Shown here piece by piece: positions 62,963 through 64,000 of a DNA stretch of 64,000 nucleotides (position 1 is the stretch's first letter; every line of letters starts with the position of its first letter). The stretch is taken from positions 1 through 64,000 of the forward strand of contig JAAETO010000055.1 of assembly GCA_024228275.1 (NCBI GenBank). Reading direction: 5' to 3'. A model generated the notes under the pieces. That model had not been told where the DNA came from, made no database searches, and saw only the letters and a program-made list of their open reading frames with translations. A program made the translations under genes and the position numbers. Origin of the DNA: Arcobacter sp. (GTDB taxonomy: Bacteria; Campylobacterota; Campylobacteria; Campylobacterales; Arcobacteraceae).

Positions 62963-63484
62963 TTATATTTTTAATGGTTCTATATAATGAAATTGAATAT
63001 TATTTGTATCATAATCAATATTTTTTAATAAAGAATGTAACATTTTTAAAGCTCCGGCATGAGAACAGATTAAAATATTCTTATTCATAGGAAGTTCTTG
63101 AATAAACTCTTTTATTCTATTTTTAAAATCAATATAACTCTCTTCACAAACATATTCATGCCAAGTTTTTACGGAGTCTAAGAATCTTTTATCAAAACAA
63201 TCCATTTTTTCTATATCATTAAAACTTTTAGTCTCAAATTTATCTTTAAACTTAACTTCTCTTATCCTATAATCTTTTTTATTAGCTATATCAATTAAAT
63301 CTAAAGTTTGCGTACATCTTAAAAGATCAGAACAATATACAGCATCATAATTTGTATTTTTTATATAATCTAATTTAGAGATATCTGTAAGTGATAAATC
63401 AATAGCAATATTGCTATGTCCTATATATCTCTTTTGATATTTTAAAGGCAAAGGAGCATGCCTTAATAATGTTATTGAAGCCAT
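62963..63484 (-). CDS. cobC: Histidine phosphatase, probable alpha-ribazole phosphatase
   Basis: The 173-residue protein has the RHG-type phosphohistidine site LLRHAPLP (near 7) and a second histidine in ICSHAGALKML (near 141), with the CSDLLRC segment typical of this superfamily. Its overlap with cobS indicates the CobC role: removing phosphate from alpha-ribazole 5'-phosphate in nucleotide-loop assembly of cobalamin. Without the neighbour it would be called only a histidine phosphatase. Confidence 0.8.
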   Translation of the reverse strand: MASITLLRHAPLPLKYQKRYIGHSNIAIDLSLTDISKLDYIKNTNYDAVYCSDLLRCTQTLDLIDIANKKDYRIREVKFKDKFETKSFNDIEKMDCFDKRFLDSVKTWHEYVCEESYIDFKNRIKEFIQELPMNKNILICSHAGALKMLHSLLKNIDYDTNNIQFHYIEPLKI

Positions 63485-64000
63485 AAAATACTTATTATAA
63501 TAAATAGTATTATCTCACTTAATTCAAGAGCTGTACCAAGAGCATCTCCATTTAAAAAGCCTACATTTTTTTTAATAAATCTTGAAATTAAAAAAGCTAA
63601 TAAAAACCCACAAAACAGTAGCATGAAAACTTTTACTCCAATTAAAACAAAAATCATAATTAAAGAGAAAACTGAAGAAAAAAGTAAAGAATTAAAAGAT
63701 ATTGAATCTTTTAGACAATTTACAAAAGAAGATTTAAATGTATTAAAATATATCAAATATATAAGCATTAATCTACTTATTATCAAAATAGAAATAAACT
63801 CAAAGAATAAATTATTTAAGAGTAAAAAAGTAATAGAAGATAATTTTAATACAACAAATACTGTAGCAAATAAAACACCCATAGCTCCAACAGTTGGGTC
63901 TTTTATAACTTTGTATGCATCTTTACCACTATGTTTTGCATATATAGCATCTACTACATCTAATATTGCTTCTGTATGTATAAAACCATATAAAATCATA
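63472..64000 (-). CDS. cobS: Adenosylcobinamide-GDP ribazoletransferase, 5' part outside the window
   Basis: At least 176 codons are visible; the frame is open at the right edge, so the start is missing. The part begins ...IHTEAILDVVDAIYA and contains KVIKDPTVGAMGVLF, both characteristic of CobS (the usual D-G-x-x-D-T-x-D-G segment is altered to a Glu/Val version), followed by four or five membrane helices. CobS joins alpha-ribazole to adenosylcobinamide-GDP. It overlaps the cobC-like gene by 13 bases. Confidence 0.82.
   Translation of the reverse strand, partial: MILYGFIHTEAILDVVDAIYAKHSGKDAYKVIKDPTVGAMGVLFATVFVVLKLSSITFLLLNNLFFEFISILIISRLMLIYLIYFNTFKSSFVNCLKDSISFNSLLFSSVFSLIMIFVLIGVKVFMLLFCGFLLAFLISRFIKKNVGFLNGDALGTALELSEIILFIIISILWLQ

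Noticed and set aside
1-64000. CRISPR arrays, rRNA, tRNA genes and insertion sequences
   Set aside because: No regularly spaced repeats, no rRNA or tRNA-like sequence and no transposase frame with end repeats was seen in either strand.

Overview
The window is very AT-rich and reads as a free-living member of the Campylobacterota (the former Epsilonproteobacteria), most likely an Arcobacteraceae genome. The evidence is the Helicobacter/Campylobacter-type single recombinase XerH, protein families typical of that phylum (a SprA-related metalloprotease, a long-form HPF, a short LptD), a 6S-like RNA next to purD, and the extreme A/T bias. No tRNA, rRNA, CRISPR array or intact insertion sequence was seen.

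Bases 1-6240 form an accessory island of even higher A/T content. It holds the 3' end of a VgrG-like gene, a KAP P-loop NTPase fused to a formylglycine-generating-enzyme-like domain, a convergent ParA/MinD-like ATPase, and four envelope genes: a bitopic membrane protein, a lipoprotein, a membrane-anchored M23 peptidase and another bitopic membrane protein. I do not recognise the set as a described system. It looks like a type VI secretion accessory or effector module, or a conflict module, and is the most novel part of the window.

The island ends at xerH (6250-7302), where the prevailing gene strand switches from + to -. A dif-like palindrome lies just upstream of xerH, so this is probably the replication terminus. 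Next comes a chemotaxis operon read leftward, cheY-cheA-cheR-cheD-cheB, with no cheW or receptor gene.

From 12.8 to 31.4 kb lie housekeeping genes, nearly all on the - strand: pnp, a phosphoribosyltransferase, lptD, an RDD protein, purD, a probable 6S RNA, hemD, der, hpf, ftsK, lpxD, ilvN, ilvB, ppx/gppA, pssA and a diguanylate cyclase. ftsK appears to start at a non-standard codon. A flagellin-like gene lies on the + strand.

From 31.5 to 37.9 kb the genes are mixed: a SulP transporter, a small flagellar-related pair, trxC, a PagL-like lipid A deacylase, a membrane thioredoxin, a TudS/DUF523 protein with a TtcA-like PP-loop ATPase, a DUF1223 protein and a small unknown.

From 37.9 to 43.8 kb is an arginine/ornithine/proline catabolic block: ornithine cyclodeaminase, arginase, then putA preceded by a predicted three-way-junction leader RNA. 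Together these would convert arginine through ornithine and proline to glutamate. From 44.4 to 56.5 kb are an ABC ATPase, a broken tandem universal stress protein gene, an unrecognised HExxH protein, a 28-bp-stem hairpin, moeA, rmuC, an M48 protease, a degenerate-REC GGDEF protein, a YbgC-like thioesterase, a decayed segment (integrase and zupT pseudogenes, one small membrane ORF), dps, an aldo/keto reductase and a small unknown.

From 56.5 to 62.8 kb is a complete Entner-Doudoroff operon (zwf-pgl-edd-eda-pgi). The window closes in cobalamin genes: an alpha-ribazole-phosphatase-like gene and the 3' part of cobS.
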